A stretch of DNA of 64,000 nt. Source: CAWUIO01 sp963922455. GTDB taxonomy: Bacteria > Bacteroidota > Bacteroidia > Cytophagales > Microscillaceae. The stretch lies in NCBI GenBank assembly GCA_963922455.1, contig CAWUIO010000006.1, forward strand, positions 1 through 64,000, read 5' to 3'. A program made the translations under genes and the position numbers. Of the stretch, positions 31,957 through 40,619 are shown in pieces; within the stretch, counting starts at the first letter, position 1, and each line of letters opens with the position of its first letter. Below the pieces are notes generated by a model. That model searched no databases. It saw only the letters and a list, made by a program, of their open reading frames with translations, and was not told the origin of the DNA.

Positions 31957-31982
31957 GTGCCATCATAAAGCAAAACGTGTCT

Positions 31983-32951
31983 ATGGAAGAAGAAGTAAAA
32001 TGGTATACGACCCAATTAAGCGGGGCTATTTGGGGATTGGTCGTAGGTGATGCCTTGGGAGTACCGGTAGAGTTCAAATCGCGGGAGTATTTGGAGCAAT
32101 ACCCCCTCCAAGAAATGACGGGCTATGGCACCCACAATCAGCCCCCAGGTACTTGGTCGGACGACAGTTCCCTGACGTTTTGCCTCATGGAGAGCCTTTG
32201 CTTGGGCTATAATTTGAGCGATGTGGGGCAAAGGTTTGTTCGCTGGCTCTACGAAGATTACTGGACACCCCACGGCAAAGTCTTCGATGTGGGGATTGGT
32301 ACTTCCCAGGCCATTGCCCGTTTCCGGTCAAGCCAAGACCCTCATATCAGCGGCAATACGACCGAATCGAGCAATGGCAACGGTTCTTTGATGCGTATTC
32401 TCCCTTTGCTTTTTTATATAAGCCAACTTGCGCGGGACGAGCGCTTTAAGAAGATTGGAGAAGTCTCGGCCCTTACCCATGCCCATCCCCGGTCTCAATT
32501 GGCTTGTGTACTCTATCTTGAATACATACGTTATCTATTGGCAGGCAAGACCAAAGAAGAGGCCTACCAAGAGTTTCGGAAAGACTTGCCCTCTCAGCTC
32601 TTAGAATTTCCCGCATTAGACCGGGAAAGAAGGCAGTTTCATTTGCTTTTGGAGGAGGACATCCGGCAGAGGGACTGGAGCGAAATTTCGGGTTCGGGCT
32701 ATGTGGTAGATAGCCTGGAAGCCTCTTTATGGTGTTTTTTAAAAAAAGACAGTTACGAAGCTTGTGTAAAAGCCGCCATCCATCTGGGTGAGGACACGGA
32801 TACAACGGCTGCCATCACGGGGGGCCTGGCCGGACTTTATTATGGAGTAGCCGCCATCCCTCCGAGCTGGAAACGGAGCCTAGCCCGGCCCGGAGATATT
32901 GAAGATCTTATCCGAAGGTTTGAGCAGGCCTTGCGCAGGGCTGGGGTTTAA
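31983..32951 (+). CDS. ADP-ribosylglycohydrolase (DraG/ARH family)
   Basis: About 322 residues. Magnesium and ADP-ribose sites are visible: WGLVVGDALGVPVEFKS, GTWSDDSSLTFCLMESL, NGNGSLMRILPLLFY and the C-terminal HLGEDTDTTAAITGGLAGLYYG. This is the complete DraG signature set. The enzyme hydrolyses ADP-ribose from modified arginine or related substrates. The frame is open to 31872 inside the upstream gene, but ATG 31983 (MEEEVKWYTTQ) removes the overlap and starts just before the conserved core. With the macrodomain protein at 1988 it makes two ADP-ribose-processing proteins in the window; no ADP-ribosyltransferase was recognised. Confidence 0.93.
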   Translation: MEEEVKWYTTQLSGAIWGLVVGDALGVPVEFKSREYLEQYPLQEMTGYGTHNQPPGTWSDDSSLTFCLMESLCLGYNLSDVGQRFVRWLYEDYWTPHGKVFDVGIGTSQAIARFRSSQDPHISGNTTESSNGNGSLMRILPLLFYISQLARDERFKKIGEVSALTHAHPRSQLACVLYLEYIRYLLAGKTKEEAYQEFRKDLPSQLLEFPALDRERRQFHLLLEEDIRQRDWSEISGSGYVVDSLEASLWCFLKKDSYEACVKAAIHLGEDTDTTAAITGGLAGLYYGVAAIPPSWKRSLARPGDIEDLIRRFEQALRRAGV

Positions 32952-33042
32952 CAAGTCAATATAGGTTTTGGCTTAATAAGTTGGAGTTTTTTTGAGCTCA
33001 TCGGGGTTATAAATCCACGTGCTTCTGGGCACAAAATGAAAT

Positions 33043-33182
33043 GGCATAGGGACGGAAGCCTGTAAGGCCGAGACCGCCGCTGGTTTGCGCGTGAGCCGGC
33101 TCGGGGCTTGCCCGACGGCCCGACCCCCTCCCCGGCACTTATTTTGAAGTTGCTTATACTTTTGGGGGAGGGGGGATGCCCC
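33043..33182 (+). repeat. Structured intergenic element, copy 10 (most divergent, covariant)
   Basis: The terminal helix is GGCAT/ATGCC and the 3' hairpin CCCCCTCCCC/GGGGAGGGGG: both helices differ in sequence from the usual copy but pair perfectly. The inner part follows the alternative form with GAGACCGCCGCTGG, also seen in copies 14 and 15. Its last bases overlap a possible ATG at 33176, one reason to start the next gene later. Confidence 0.9.
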
Positions 33183-33196
33183 TTATTTTTAGTTTG

Positions 33197-33577
33197 ATGA
33201 GTAGTTGCGAGAAAGATATGCAAGAATTGGCAAGCAAATCTCCCGATGAACGCTGGGAGGAATTGATGAACTTTATTGAAAATCACTTTGGGAAACGCCC
33301 GGAAAACCTGAAAGCGGTGCTTTTTTTGATTGGCGTACAGGAGCTGGGCCAGGGAGTGAAAGTTTTTACGAAGGAGCAAAAGCAAGACCTGATGCACATA
33401 GCAATCTGCCGCTTACTGAGCAGCAGTGGGGTGTATGAACTGGAAGGGCATGACGAAGACGGATGGCCCCACTGGAAACTTGTGCAAAATGTACCCCATC
33501 TGGACATTTTAAGTCAGGAAGAACTACTCAAAAGTCATATTTTGGAGTATTTTGCCGAACAAGGTATTCCCGAATAA
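33197..33577 (+). CDS. Conserved-looking hypothetical protein
   Basis: A 126-residue soluble helical protein: SPDERWEELMNFIENHFGKR, then AVLFLIGVQELGQG and LMHIAICRLLSSSGVYELEG. No known motif recognised. ATG 33197 is chosen because the earlier ATG at 33176 lies in the 3' helix of repeat copy 10. It is 9 nt upstream of the exonuclease III gene on the same strand, so cotranscribed. Composition and codon use match neighbouring housekeeping genes. Confidence 0.75.
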   Translation: MSSCEKDMQELASKSPDERWEELMNFIENHFGKRPENLKAVLFLIGVQELGQGVKVFTKEQKQDLMHIAICRLLSSSGVYELEGHDEDGWPHWKLVQNVPHLDILSQEELLKSHILEYFAEQGIPE

Positions 33578-33586
33578 ACGCATGGT

Positions 33587-34357
33587 ATGAAGATTATCAC
33601 GTATAACATTAACGGCATCCGGGCCGGGATTAGAAAAGGATTGATCGATTGGCTGAAGGCTACCGGGGCCGATGTGGTGTGCATTCAAGAGACCAAGGCC
33701 CAGCCCAGCCAAGTACCCTTGGATTTGTTTGAAGAACTGGGCTACAAAACCTACTGGAACTCTGCCCAAAAGAAAGGATATAGCGGTACGGCTATTTTTA
33801 GCAAGATAGAACCCGAACGCGTACTGGTAGGCTACGAACCAGAGACGGGTTTGGAAGATCCCGAAGGACGCGTCTTGAGAATGGACTTTCCGGAGCTCTC
33901 TGTTATGAGTGTGTATATGCCCTCGGGCTCCAGTAGTGTAGAACGCCAGGTTTTCAAGATGGAATGGATGAGGGTCTTTTATACGTATATCCAGAATTTA
34001 TTGCAAGAGAAGCCTAATTTGCTCATCAGTGGGGATTATAATATTTGCCATAAGCCCATAGATATCCATAATCCTAAATCCAACGCCAAATCCTCAGGTT
34101 TTTTGCCGGAAGAGCGGGAATGGTTGAGCCAGTTTATGGAATTAGGCTTTATTGATACCTTCCGGCATCTAAACCCAGAGCCCCATCATTATACGTGGTG
34201 GAGTTCGCGCTCCAATGCCCGGGAGAAGAATTTGGGCTGGCGCATCGATTACCATATGATATCCCAAGCCTTGGAGGAAAAGTTGGCCAGGGCCTTGATT
34301 TTGAAGGAGGCTTATCATTCGGACCATTGCCCGGTTTTGGTAGATTTGAAATTTTAG
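33587..34357 (+). CDS. xth: Exodeoxyribonuclease III (AP endonuclease, ExoA/XthA type)
   Basis: 256 residues. It has the EEP-fold catalytic motifs: ITYNINGIRAG (Asn), VCIQETKAQ (Glu metal ligand), YMPSGS, LISGDYNICHKPID (Asp/Asn), WRIDYHM, and C-terminal YHSDHCPVLVDL (Asp-His). It cleaves at abasic sites in base excision repair and degrades 3' ends. The length is normal. It follows a small hypothetical gene by 9 nt. DinB and UvrA are also in the window but not in an operon with it. Confidence 0.95.
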   Translation: MKIITYNINGIRAGIRKGLIDWLKATGADVVCIQETKAQPSQVPLDLFEELGYKTYWNSAQKKGYSGTAIFSKIEPERVLVGYEPETGLEDPEGRVLRMDFPELSVMSVYMPSGSSSVERQVFKMEWMRVFYTYIQNLLQEKPNLLISGDYNICHKPIDIHNPKSNAKSSGFLPEEREWLSQFMELGFIDTFRHLNPEPHHYTWWSSRSNAREKNLGWRIDYHMISQALEEKLARALILKEAYHSDHCPVLVDLKF

Positions 34358-34438
34358 GAAACAATATTGGATTTATGGAGTACTAAAACACACCAGGATT
34401 TAGCAATTTTTCCCCTTTTAATTGTCATCCGAAAAAGA

Positions 34439-34446
34439 TATATTTG
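34439..34446 (+). promoter_or_regulatory. Candidate -7 box (TATATTTG) of the DUF4175 operon
   Basis: TATATTTG fits the Bacteroidota -7 consensus TAnnTTTG and lies 22 nt before the ATG of the next gene. No well-spaced TTG -33 element is seen, so the assignment is tentative. Confidence 0.4.
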
Positions 34447-34468
34447 AGTTTAGGATAATACTATACCC

Positions 34469-37400
34469 ATGAAAGTTGAAAATACAGCCCAATCTCTTTT
34501 TGATCAGCTTAAAAGCTATAAGAAAAAATACTATACCAATCTCCTAGTCCGAGGCTTATTGATTGCCTTGGCCTTGGTAGGCAGCACGTATATCCTCTTC
34601 AATGCCCTCGAGTATTTGGGAAGGTTTAATACCATGGTGCGCGGCTTATTCTTTTTTGGCTTCCTGGCCCTTTGCGCTTATGTGCTGTTTAGTTGGATTA
34701 TCGAGCCTCTCAGCCGCTTGTTCAAGCTCAATCGCCAAATTAGCGATGAAGAAGCGGCCCGGCAGATCGGAAAATATTTTCCTGATGTAGATGACAAATT
34801 GCTCAACACCATCCAGCTAAATACTTCCTCAGGCCAAGATAATTCGCTTTTGCAAGCGACCATCCAGCAAAGAACCCAAGACTTGAGTGTTTTCAACTTT
34901 TCGGAGGCGGTGCAGCTTTCAGAAAACCGTCGGTATTTGCGCTACGCCCTCCCCCCGGTATTGTTCTTATTTTTCTTTTTCGTGATTGCCCCGCAGTCTT
35001 TCCGAGATTTTTTTGGGGCCAGCTCCCACCGTATTATCAACTACCAGTTGACTTTTGCCGACCCGGCCCCTTTCACCTTTAATCTGCTCAATGAAGAATT
35101 AGAGGCTTTCAAAAACGAAGACTTTGTGATCCGTTTAAAAATGGAAGGGCAAGCCATCCCGGCCGAGGTGTACATTCATAGTGGAGAGCGCCGTTACAAA
35201 TTGAGCTTAAATGAAGAAGGCGATTATGAGTACCGCATCTCCAAGATCCAAAAGCCTATGGACTTTTACTTTGATGCGGCCGGTTTCCGTTCTAACACCT
35301 ATTCGGTAGAACTTATCGAGCGTCCTACCTTACTTTCCTTTAAAGCATCCCTCTCCTACCCTGCCTACTTAGGCAAGCCCAATGAAAGTTGGGAAAACAT
35401 TGGGAACTTGGTAGTCCCTGAGGGTACCCAAATCCAATGGTTGTTCAGCACTAATCAATCTGACAAACTGGAACTTATTTTCTCCGGGTCAAAGGATACC
35501 ATTGCCGCTCAAAAACAAAGCAGTACGCAATACGCCTATCAAAAGCCCATCCGTAGCTCGGAAAACTATCAGATACGACTCGAGAATGAGCATAGTAGCA
35601 ATAAGGAAGAGATTAGCTACTATATCAGCGTGGTACCCGATCGCTACCCTAAAATTTCTATGCAAGAATATGAAGATACAGCTACGTATAATTTCCTAAG
35701 CCTGGGAGGCAGTGTTTCGGATGATTATGGATTGAGCCAACTCAAACTTTTCTACCGGATCAATCGGGACGAGCAAACGCCCGCTTGGAGTACGGCTCCC
35801 ATTCCGCTTAATAACAATCAGTCTATCCAAAATTATTTCTTTGAAATGCCTTTGCAAAACCTCAATTTGCAACCAGGGGATAAGATAGAATACTATACCC
35901 AAGTATGGGATAATGATGGGGTAAATGGTCCCAAAAGCAGCCGCTCTACCATGCGCCAGTTTAATATACCTACCCGAGGCGAGTTAAAAGAAGAAATTGA
36001 TCAGTCGGTAGCCGAGACGGAGAATACTATTGACAAAACCCTCAAAAAAGCCCAGAATCTTCAAAAAGACATCGATAATCTAGAAAACAAGCTCCGAAAC
36101 AAGCAAAAGCTAGATTATCAGGATAAAAAACTCGCCGAAGATATCCTAAAAAAGCGGGAAGACTTAATGCAGGAGATTCAAAAGCTCCAAGAACAAAACC
36201 AAAACATCAACGAAAAGCAAGAGCGTTTCTCCGAACTGGATGAGCAAGTGGCCGAAAAAATGGAGCAACTTCAACAGTTGATGGACGAATTGATGGACGA
36301 GGAAACAAAGAAACTCTACGAAGAACTCAAAAAACTACTCGAGCAAAACCGGAACAACGATGCCGTACTAGACAAGCTGGAAGAGATCAACCAAAAAGAA
36401 AGCTTCCTGGAAAAAGAATTGGAGAGGGCCCTCGAGATGTTTAAGCAATTGCAGTTTGAGCAAAAACTAGAAGAGACCATTGATGAATTAGAAGAACTGG
36501 CCGAAGATCAAAAAGAACTTTCGGAGCAATCGGAAAAGCTAGACGAACAAAAAGGAAATGACGAAAGCAAATCTGAAGAAGCCAAAGAAATAGAAGAGAA
36601 GCAGGAAGATATCAATGAAAAATTTGAAGAACTGCAAGAAGAGATGGAGGAACTGGAAGAGCTAGACCAAGACCTGGAGAACCCGAACGGGATGAAAGAG
36701 AATAATGAAGACATGCAAAATGAACAGATGGAGATCTCCGAAGAAATGAAAAAAGCCCTCGAGCAACTCCAAAAGCAACAAATGAACAAAGCCGGAAAGT
36801 CCCAGAAAAATGCCGGTGAACAAATGCAAAAAATGGCTGAACAAATGGGCCAGATGCAGTCCAGCATGCAGATGGAGCAAATGATGGAAGATATGGACGA
36901 CCTTCGGGCCATCTTGGAAAACTTAGTGAAGCTTTCTTTTGACCAAGAACAACTGATGAAAGACTTCAAAAACGTTAACTTGTCCGATCCACGTTTTATC
37001 CAACTGGCCCAACAGCAGCTCAAACTACGAGACGATGCCAAAATCATTGAGGACAGCCTCCAAGCCTTGGCCAAACGCGTATTTCAAATACAGTCTTTCG
37101 TAACGCGGGAAGTTGGGGAAATGAATAATTATATGGACGAGAGTTCGGATATGATCAAACAACGCAAATTGGGCAATGCTATTTCCAAACAACAATTTGC
37201 GATGACTTCTATGAACAACCTCGCCCTGATGCTGAGCGATGTCTTGCAACAAATGCAGCAAGCTATGCAAAATGCCATGGCCATGCCTTCGCAAGGCAAG
37301 GGAAAACCCCAAAAAAGCCCTAACTTGAGTAAATTACAACAGAGTCTTGGCCAAAAAATAGATCAATTGAAACGAAGTGGCAAAACAGGTCGGGAACTTT

Positions 37401-37831
37401 CCGAAGAATTAGCTAAACTTGCCGCTGAGCAGGAACGTATTCGCCGAGCCTTGCAAGAATTACAGAAAATGACGGGAGGTGATGCAGCGCTAAAAGAAAA
37501 ATTAGCCAAGCAAATCCAGGAGATCCAAAAGGAAATGGAGAAAAATGAAGAAGACCTGGTCAACAAGCGAATTCAAAATATAAGCAAAGAAAGGCTGAAA
37601 AAAATTGAAACACGCCTCCTCGAATCGGAAAAAGCCGTAAAAGAACAAGGGGAGGAAGAACAAAGAAAAGCCGATCAAGCCAAGGACAAAACCAAAAAAG
37701 TCCCCCCAAGTCTTGAGCAATACCTGCGTAATAAAGAAAAGCAAATTGAACTTTTAAAAACCATACCTCCGGCTTTATCTCCGTATTACAAAAAAGAGGT
37801 TGATGAATATTTTGAAAAAATCGATAAATAA
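34469..37831 (+). CDS. DUF4175 family large membrane coiled-coil protein
   Basis: 1120 residues. Three membrane helices near the N-terminus (LLVRGLLIALALVGSTYILF; GLFFFGFLALCAYVLFSWII; PPVLFLFFFFVIAP) are followed by a beta-rich extracytoplasmic part (about 180-500) and then a very long Glu/Lys/Gln/Met-rich coiled coil to the end. The arrangement matches DUF4175 of Bacteroidota, function unknown. Such genes often stand near MoxR/VWA or envelope genes; here the next genes are an RsbW-like kinase (12 nt away) and ybeY, probably one transcript. The low-complexity coil makes similarity searches misleading. Confidence 0.85.
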   Translation: MKVENTAQSLFDQLKSYKKKYYTNLLVRGLLIALALVGSTYILFNALEYLGRFNTMVRGLFFFGFLALCAYVLFSWIIEPLSRLFKLNRQISDEEAARQIGKYFPDVDDKLLNTIQLNTSSGQDNSLLQATIQQRTQDLSVFNFSEAVQLSENRRYLRYALPPVLFLFFFFVIAPQSFRDFFGASSHRIINYQLTFADPAPFTFNLLNEELEAFKNEDFVIRLKMEGQAIPAEVYIHSGERRYKLSLNEEGDYEYRISKIQKPMDFYFDAAGFRSNTYSVELIERPTLLSFKASLSYPAYLGKPNESWENIGNLVVPEGTQIQWLFSTNQSDKLELIFSGSKDTIAAQKQSSTQYAYQKPIRSSENYQIRLENEHSSNKEEISYYISVVPDRYPKISMQEYEDTATYNFLSLGGSVSDDYGLSQLKLFYRINRDEQTPAWSTAPIPLNNNQSIQNYFFEMPLQNLNLQPGDKIEYYTQVWDNDGVNGPKSSRSTMRQFNIPTRGELKEEIDQSVAETENTIDKTLKKAQNLQKDIDNLENKLRNKQKLDYQDKKLAEDILKKREDLMQEIQKLQEQNQNINEKQERFSELDEQVAEKMEQLQQLMDELMDEETKKLYEELKKLLEQNRNNDAVLDKLEEINQKESFLEKELERALEMFKQLQFEQKLEETIDELEELAEDQKELSEQSEKLDEQKGNDESKSEEAKEIEEKQEDINEKFEELQEEMEELEELDQDLENPNGMKENNEDMQNEQMEISEEMKKALEQLQKQQMNKAGKSQKNAGEQMQKMAEQMGQMQSSMQMEQMMEDMDDLRAILENLVKLSFDQEQLMKDFKNVNLSDPRFIQLAQQQLKLRDDAKIIEDSLQALAKRVFQIQSFVTREVGEMNNYMDESSDMIKQRKLGNAISKQQFAMTSMNNLALMLSDVLQQMQQAMQNAMAMPSQGKGKPQKSPNLSKLQQSLGQKIDQLKRSGKTGRELSEELAKLAAEQERIRRALQELQKMTGGDAALKEKLAKQIQEIQKEMEKNEEDLVNKRIQNISKERLKKIETRLLESEKAVKEQGEEEQRKADQAKDKTKKVPPSLEQYLRNKEKQIELLKTIPPALSPYYKKEVDEYFEKIDK

Positions 37832-37843
37832 ATTATACACATA

Positions 37844-38245
37844 ATGAGCCTATTTAAGCTAAAATTTCCCTCCCTAATGGAAAACATTAGAATTGTGGAA
37901 AGCTTTATAGACAATGCCAAAGATAAACACGATATAAACGACGATATCTACGGCAATATCATGATTGCCGTCACCGAGTCTGTTAACAATGCCATCAAAC
38001 ACGGTAACCACGAAGACGAAAAGAAAAACGTCAACCTGTTTATGGAATTGACCAACCATCGGATTCGCTTTGTGATCGAGGATGAAGGCCCTGGCTTTGA
38101 CTTTACCGACTTGCACGACCCCACGGCCCCCGAAAACTTAGAAAAACCCGGTGGCCGGGGCATTTTCTTGATGAAAAGCCTATCCGATGAGGTAAATTTT
38201 GATAATAATGGGAGTATGGTGGAGCTGGTATTTTACGTTGACTAA
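37844..38245 (+). CDS. RsbW-like anti-sigma regulatory factor (GHKL ATPase/serine kinase)
   Basis: A 133-residue single GHKL ATPase domain: N box IMIAVTESVNNAIKHGNHED, G1 box FVIEDEGPGFDF, G2 region GGRGIFLMKSL. RsbW/SpoIIAB-type kinases phosphorylate an anti-anti-sigma partner with a STAS domain and can sequester a sigma factor. No STAS partner or sigma-B-type gene is adjacent, so its target is unknown. The start is 12 nt after the DUF4175 gene and ybeY follows after 47 nt. Confidence 0.9.
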   Translation: MSLFKLKFPSLMENIRIVESFIDNAKDKHDINDDIYGNIMIAVTESVNNAIKHGNHEDEKKNVNLFMELTNHRIRFVIEDEGPGFDFTDLHDPTAPENLEKPGGRGIFLMKSLSDEVNFDNNGSMVELVFYVD

Positions 38246-38292
38246 GCCTCTCCCTCTCTTTTTCTGCTCACAGGCTCCCAACCCCTAAGTCA

Positions 38293-38718
38293 TTGCTTAC
38301 TTACTGCTTTGAAGATACGCCTTTTACCCTAGACCACTCCGAAGAGCTCAATCCCTGGATTGAAGCCCTCATCCAGGAAGAAGGACATGAATTGGCCGAG
38401 CTTTCCTATATTTTTTGCTCTGATGACTACCTGCTTGAGATCAATAAAACCTACCTACAACACGATTATTACACCGATGTAATCACCTTTGACCACAGTG
38501 AAGAGGATCATCTAGTCGAGGGAGATATTTTTATTAGTGTAGAGCGGGTACACGAAAATTCCCAAAATTTCCAAGAAGAATTCTGGCAAGAGCTATACCG
38601 GGTGATGGCTCACGGAGTCTTACACCTTCTGGGATACCAAGACAAAAGCAAACAAGACACCCAAACCATGCGGGCCAAAGAAGATTACTACCTCAGCAAA
38701 GCACCCCACCGGCCTTAG
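38293..38718 (+). CDS. ybeY: Endoribonuclease YbeY (rRNA maturation)
   Basis: 141 residues. The UPF0054 metal site is visible as MAHGVLHLLGYQDKSKQDTQ, corresponding to HGxLHLxGYxH. The third histidine of the classical HxxxHxxxxxH triad is replaced in GYQDK; Bacteroidota YbeY proteins usually have GYKDK/GFKDK here, so this is normal for the phylum. YbeY takes part in 16S rRNA 3'-end processing and ribosome quality control. The N-terminal part (LSYIFCSDDYLLEINKTYLQ; DYYTDVITFDH) also fits the family. It is the last gene of the probable DUF4175 operon. Confidence 0.93.
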   Translation: MLTYCFEDTPFTLDHSEELNPWIEALIQEEGHELAELSYIFCSDDYLLEINKTYLQHDYYTDVITFDHSEEDHLVEGDIFISVERVHENSQNFQEEFWQELYRVMAHGVLHLLGYQDKSKQDTQTMRAKEDYYLSKAPHRP

Positions 38719-38861
38719 GGCGTAGCAGGTCCTTTTTCTTCTTGTTCTCGTAAATCAGCCTGCCTTCTCAAATATTTCCGAAAAATAGACCAAGACACAA
38801 AAAATGAGATGAAAATGGTGACCAGGATGGCTTTGAAGATGGGATAAAGACAAAACAGCAT
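38715..38861 (-). CDS. Possible small single-pass membrane protein
   Basis: About 48 residues from ATG 38861: a hydrophobic helix (YPIFKAILVTIFISFFVSWS) followed by a basic, then charged tail (FRKYLRRQADLREQEEKG). An upstream in-frame ATG at 38912 is also possible. It overlaps the end of ybeY by 4 nt on the opposite strand and is divergent from the next gene. The membrane-plus-positive-tail pattern looks real, but the frame could be fortuitous. Confidence 0.35.
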   Translation of the reverse strand: MLFCLYPIFKAILVTIFISFFVSWSIFRKYLRRQADLREQEEKGPATP

Positions 38862-38930
38862 TTTTCTTTTTAAATTACAAAAAAGAATCCTTACGCCGAT
38901 TACTGTATTCATTTATTTTTAGGAAAAGCT

Positions 38931-40007
38931 ATGCTTTCCAAACAAGCTATTTTCTCTTCCCAGCCCTTACTTAGCCTAGAAGTAAGCCACCAATATTATT
39001 ATCAAGCCACGGCCCAAGGCTTTTGTGAGTGGATGCTCTCACCGTCGAGCCAGGAAACCCTTCCCCGTTGGGGGGTTTATGCTCAAAAAAAAGGGAGCAA
39101 ACTCCTCCTTTTCATTCGGGATGATCGCGAAGCTGCGTTTACGCAATGGCTAGCATCCAAAGAAGAATCCCGCTTAGCCATACAACTGAAAGCCCTAAAC
39201 CCTCACTGGCTTCACATCACCGAACTCCCTCTTACGATCCAACCCGGGCAGGGCATACTTTACTTCCACAATCCCGCTAGTCCAGGTTCGTATAGCAAGC
39301 AGATGGATTCACCACAATACTTAAAAGTGGTCCCCATACAATCGCTTCCTGCCCAAACGCTTAAGCAGCTCATGCACCAAACACCCCCTGGGGAAGCCTT
39401 CAAACTTCCAGGAGATAACACTTCATACCCTCAAGTCCAAGAAGGGGCCTATACCTTGCCTAGCCCCGAGCCAACAAACCCTTCCTACTTGCTTCTCCAT
39501 CGGCCCTTGCCCCCAAAGCGTTTCGCTTGGATAGACCTCGTTTTGCATCCCTACATGAAAGAAAGTTGGGCCCAAGACATCAAAGCCGGGACCCCTCCGC
39601 AGACTTTCAGCTACCAAATCCGCTTTCCTAACCGCAAGGCCTACTGGCGTTATTGGTTTATCATGGCCCCGCATCGCCCCTTGCAAAGTATCCAAGATTT
39701 GACAATTTACTCAGAGGATTCTCGTTTGGCTTTTAGTGAAAAAAAGCCCTACCGGCATAAGTCGGGCAATTGGGCTTGGGTTTTGGAATCAAACCAAGCT
39801 CTTGACTTATACGAAAAACCTCCGTATCGGGTCCAGGTCGACATTACCTGGAACCCCCAATACCGCTCCCAAGAAGCCCAATATGCAGGAAGAAGGTCCG
39901 ATACGATGAGCATTCCTCTCCCCGTTCCCCGCCCAGAATCCTTATATCCCGAAACGCAGCAAAATGAAACCCGTCTGTATGCCGATATCCCCGTTAAAAT
40001 CCCTTAG
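38931..40007 (+). CDS. Hypothetical protein (358 aa)
   Basis: A soluble-looking protein without signal peptide, rich in Pro, Tyr and Trp, with many predicted beta strands. Notable segments: KKGSKLLLFIRDDREAAFTQ, LAIQLKALNPHWLHITELPL, FSYQIRFPNRKAYWRYWFIM and PVPRPESLYPETQQNETRLY. No catalytic motif or recognised family. The codon pattern and composition match surrounding core genes, so it is a genuine gene. It stands alone between ybeY and an inverted pair of structured elements (copies 11 and 12). Confidence 0.75.
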   Translation: MLSKQAIFSSQPLLSLEVSHQYYYQATAQGFCEWMLSPSSQETLPRWGVYAQKKGSKLLLFIRDDREAAFTQWLASKEESRLAIQLKALNPHWLHITELPLTIQPGQGILYFHNPASPGSYSKQMDSPQYLKVVPIQSLPAQTLKQLMHQTPPGEAFKLPGDNTSYPQVQEGAYTLPSPEPTNPSYLLLHRPLPPKRFAWIDLVLHPYMKESWAQDIKAGTPPQTFSYQIRFPNRKAYWRYWFIMAPHRPLQSIQDLTIYSEDSRLAFSEKKPYRHKSGNWAWVLESNQALDLYEKPPYRVQVDITWNPQYRSQEAQYAGRRSDTMSIPLPVPRPESLYPETQQNETRLYADIPVKIP

Positions 40008-40033
40008 AAAATAGCCTAAGGCCCCTAGGGTTT

Positions 40034-40163
40034 GGGGCTGCCCCCGGCGATGGTCCTCTACTGCCCAACAAGTTCTCAAGTACCGCCGGGGTCGGGCTTT
40101 CGCGACTCGCCGGCCAGCGCACAAACCAGCGGCGGGCTCAAACAAACGCTCTATCCCTCAGCC
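40034..40163 (-). repeat. Structured intergenic element, copy 11 (covariant ends)
   Basis: The terminal helix is GGCTG/CAGCC as in copy 2, and the hairpin stem CCCCGGCG/CGCCGGGG. The middle has GAGCCCGCCGCTGG facing CTGGCCGGCGAG, intermediate between the common form and the form of copies 10, 14 and 15. A GGTTCCCGGTTC companion tract flanks its 5' side (plus strand about 40164-40195). Confidence 0.92.
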
Positions 40164-40400
40164 GATTTTGAGAACCGGGAACCGGGACGGGAGTTAAGTG
40201 GTGAGAGGGTTTTGTTGCCTGCTTGCTCGCAAATGTTTAGCGCTCACCTCTTTCGGGCAGTTGTCTTGCCCTTTCGGCCTTTAAATATGGAGAGTAGCAT
40301 TGAAAATGCCCGAAGAAATACAGGCACTTGGGAAATGCACCCAGCACAAAAAAGTCCCGCCTCCCGGTTCCCGTCTCCATATCTCTCCTCTCTCTTCTTC

Positions 40401-40531
40401 AGCTTAGGGATAGAGCGGCATGTTTGAGCTCGTGCAGGCCTGGTGGGGAAAGGCAGCGAGTAGCGAAAGCCCGACCCGCGCGGCAACAGATGGGCCCATG
40501 GCTAGTACCTGCCTTAGCGCGGGGAAGCCCC
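40401..40531 (+). repeat. Structured intergenic element, copy 12
   Basis: 5' end AGCTTAGGGATAGAGCGGC, hairpin CCCGCGC/GCGCGGG, 3' AAGCCCC. A pyrimidine-rich tract with TCTCTCCTCTCTCTTCTTC ends directly at its 5' end. It forms an inverted pair with copy 11; the 237 nt between them hold only the two tracts and no gene. dinB starts 89 nt downstream. Confidence 0.94.
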
Positions 40532-40619
40532 AAAAATGCCTTAAATTTTTTTAATCCGATGCCCTGAAAGACAGAAAATGCCCCGTTTTTTGCTCCTATA
40601 ATTTAAAACTACGCACACC

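Noticed and set aside
36508..37074. Large Ser/Cys-rich minus-strand ORF
   Set aside because: It is the antisense of the Glu/Lys/Gln coiled coil of the DUF4175 gene. Such shadows are expected from its codon use.
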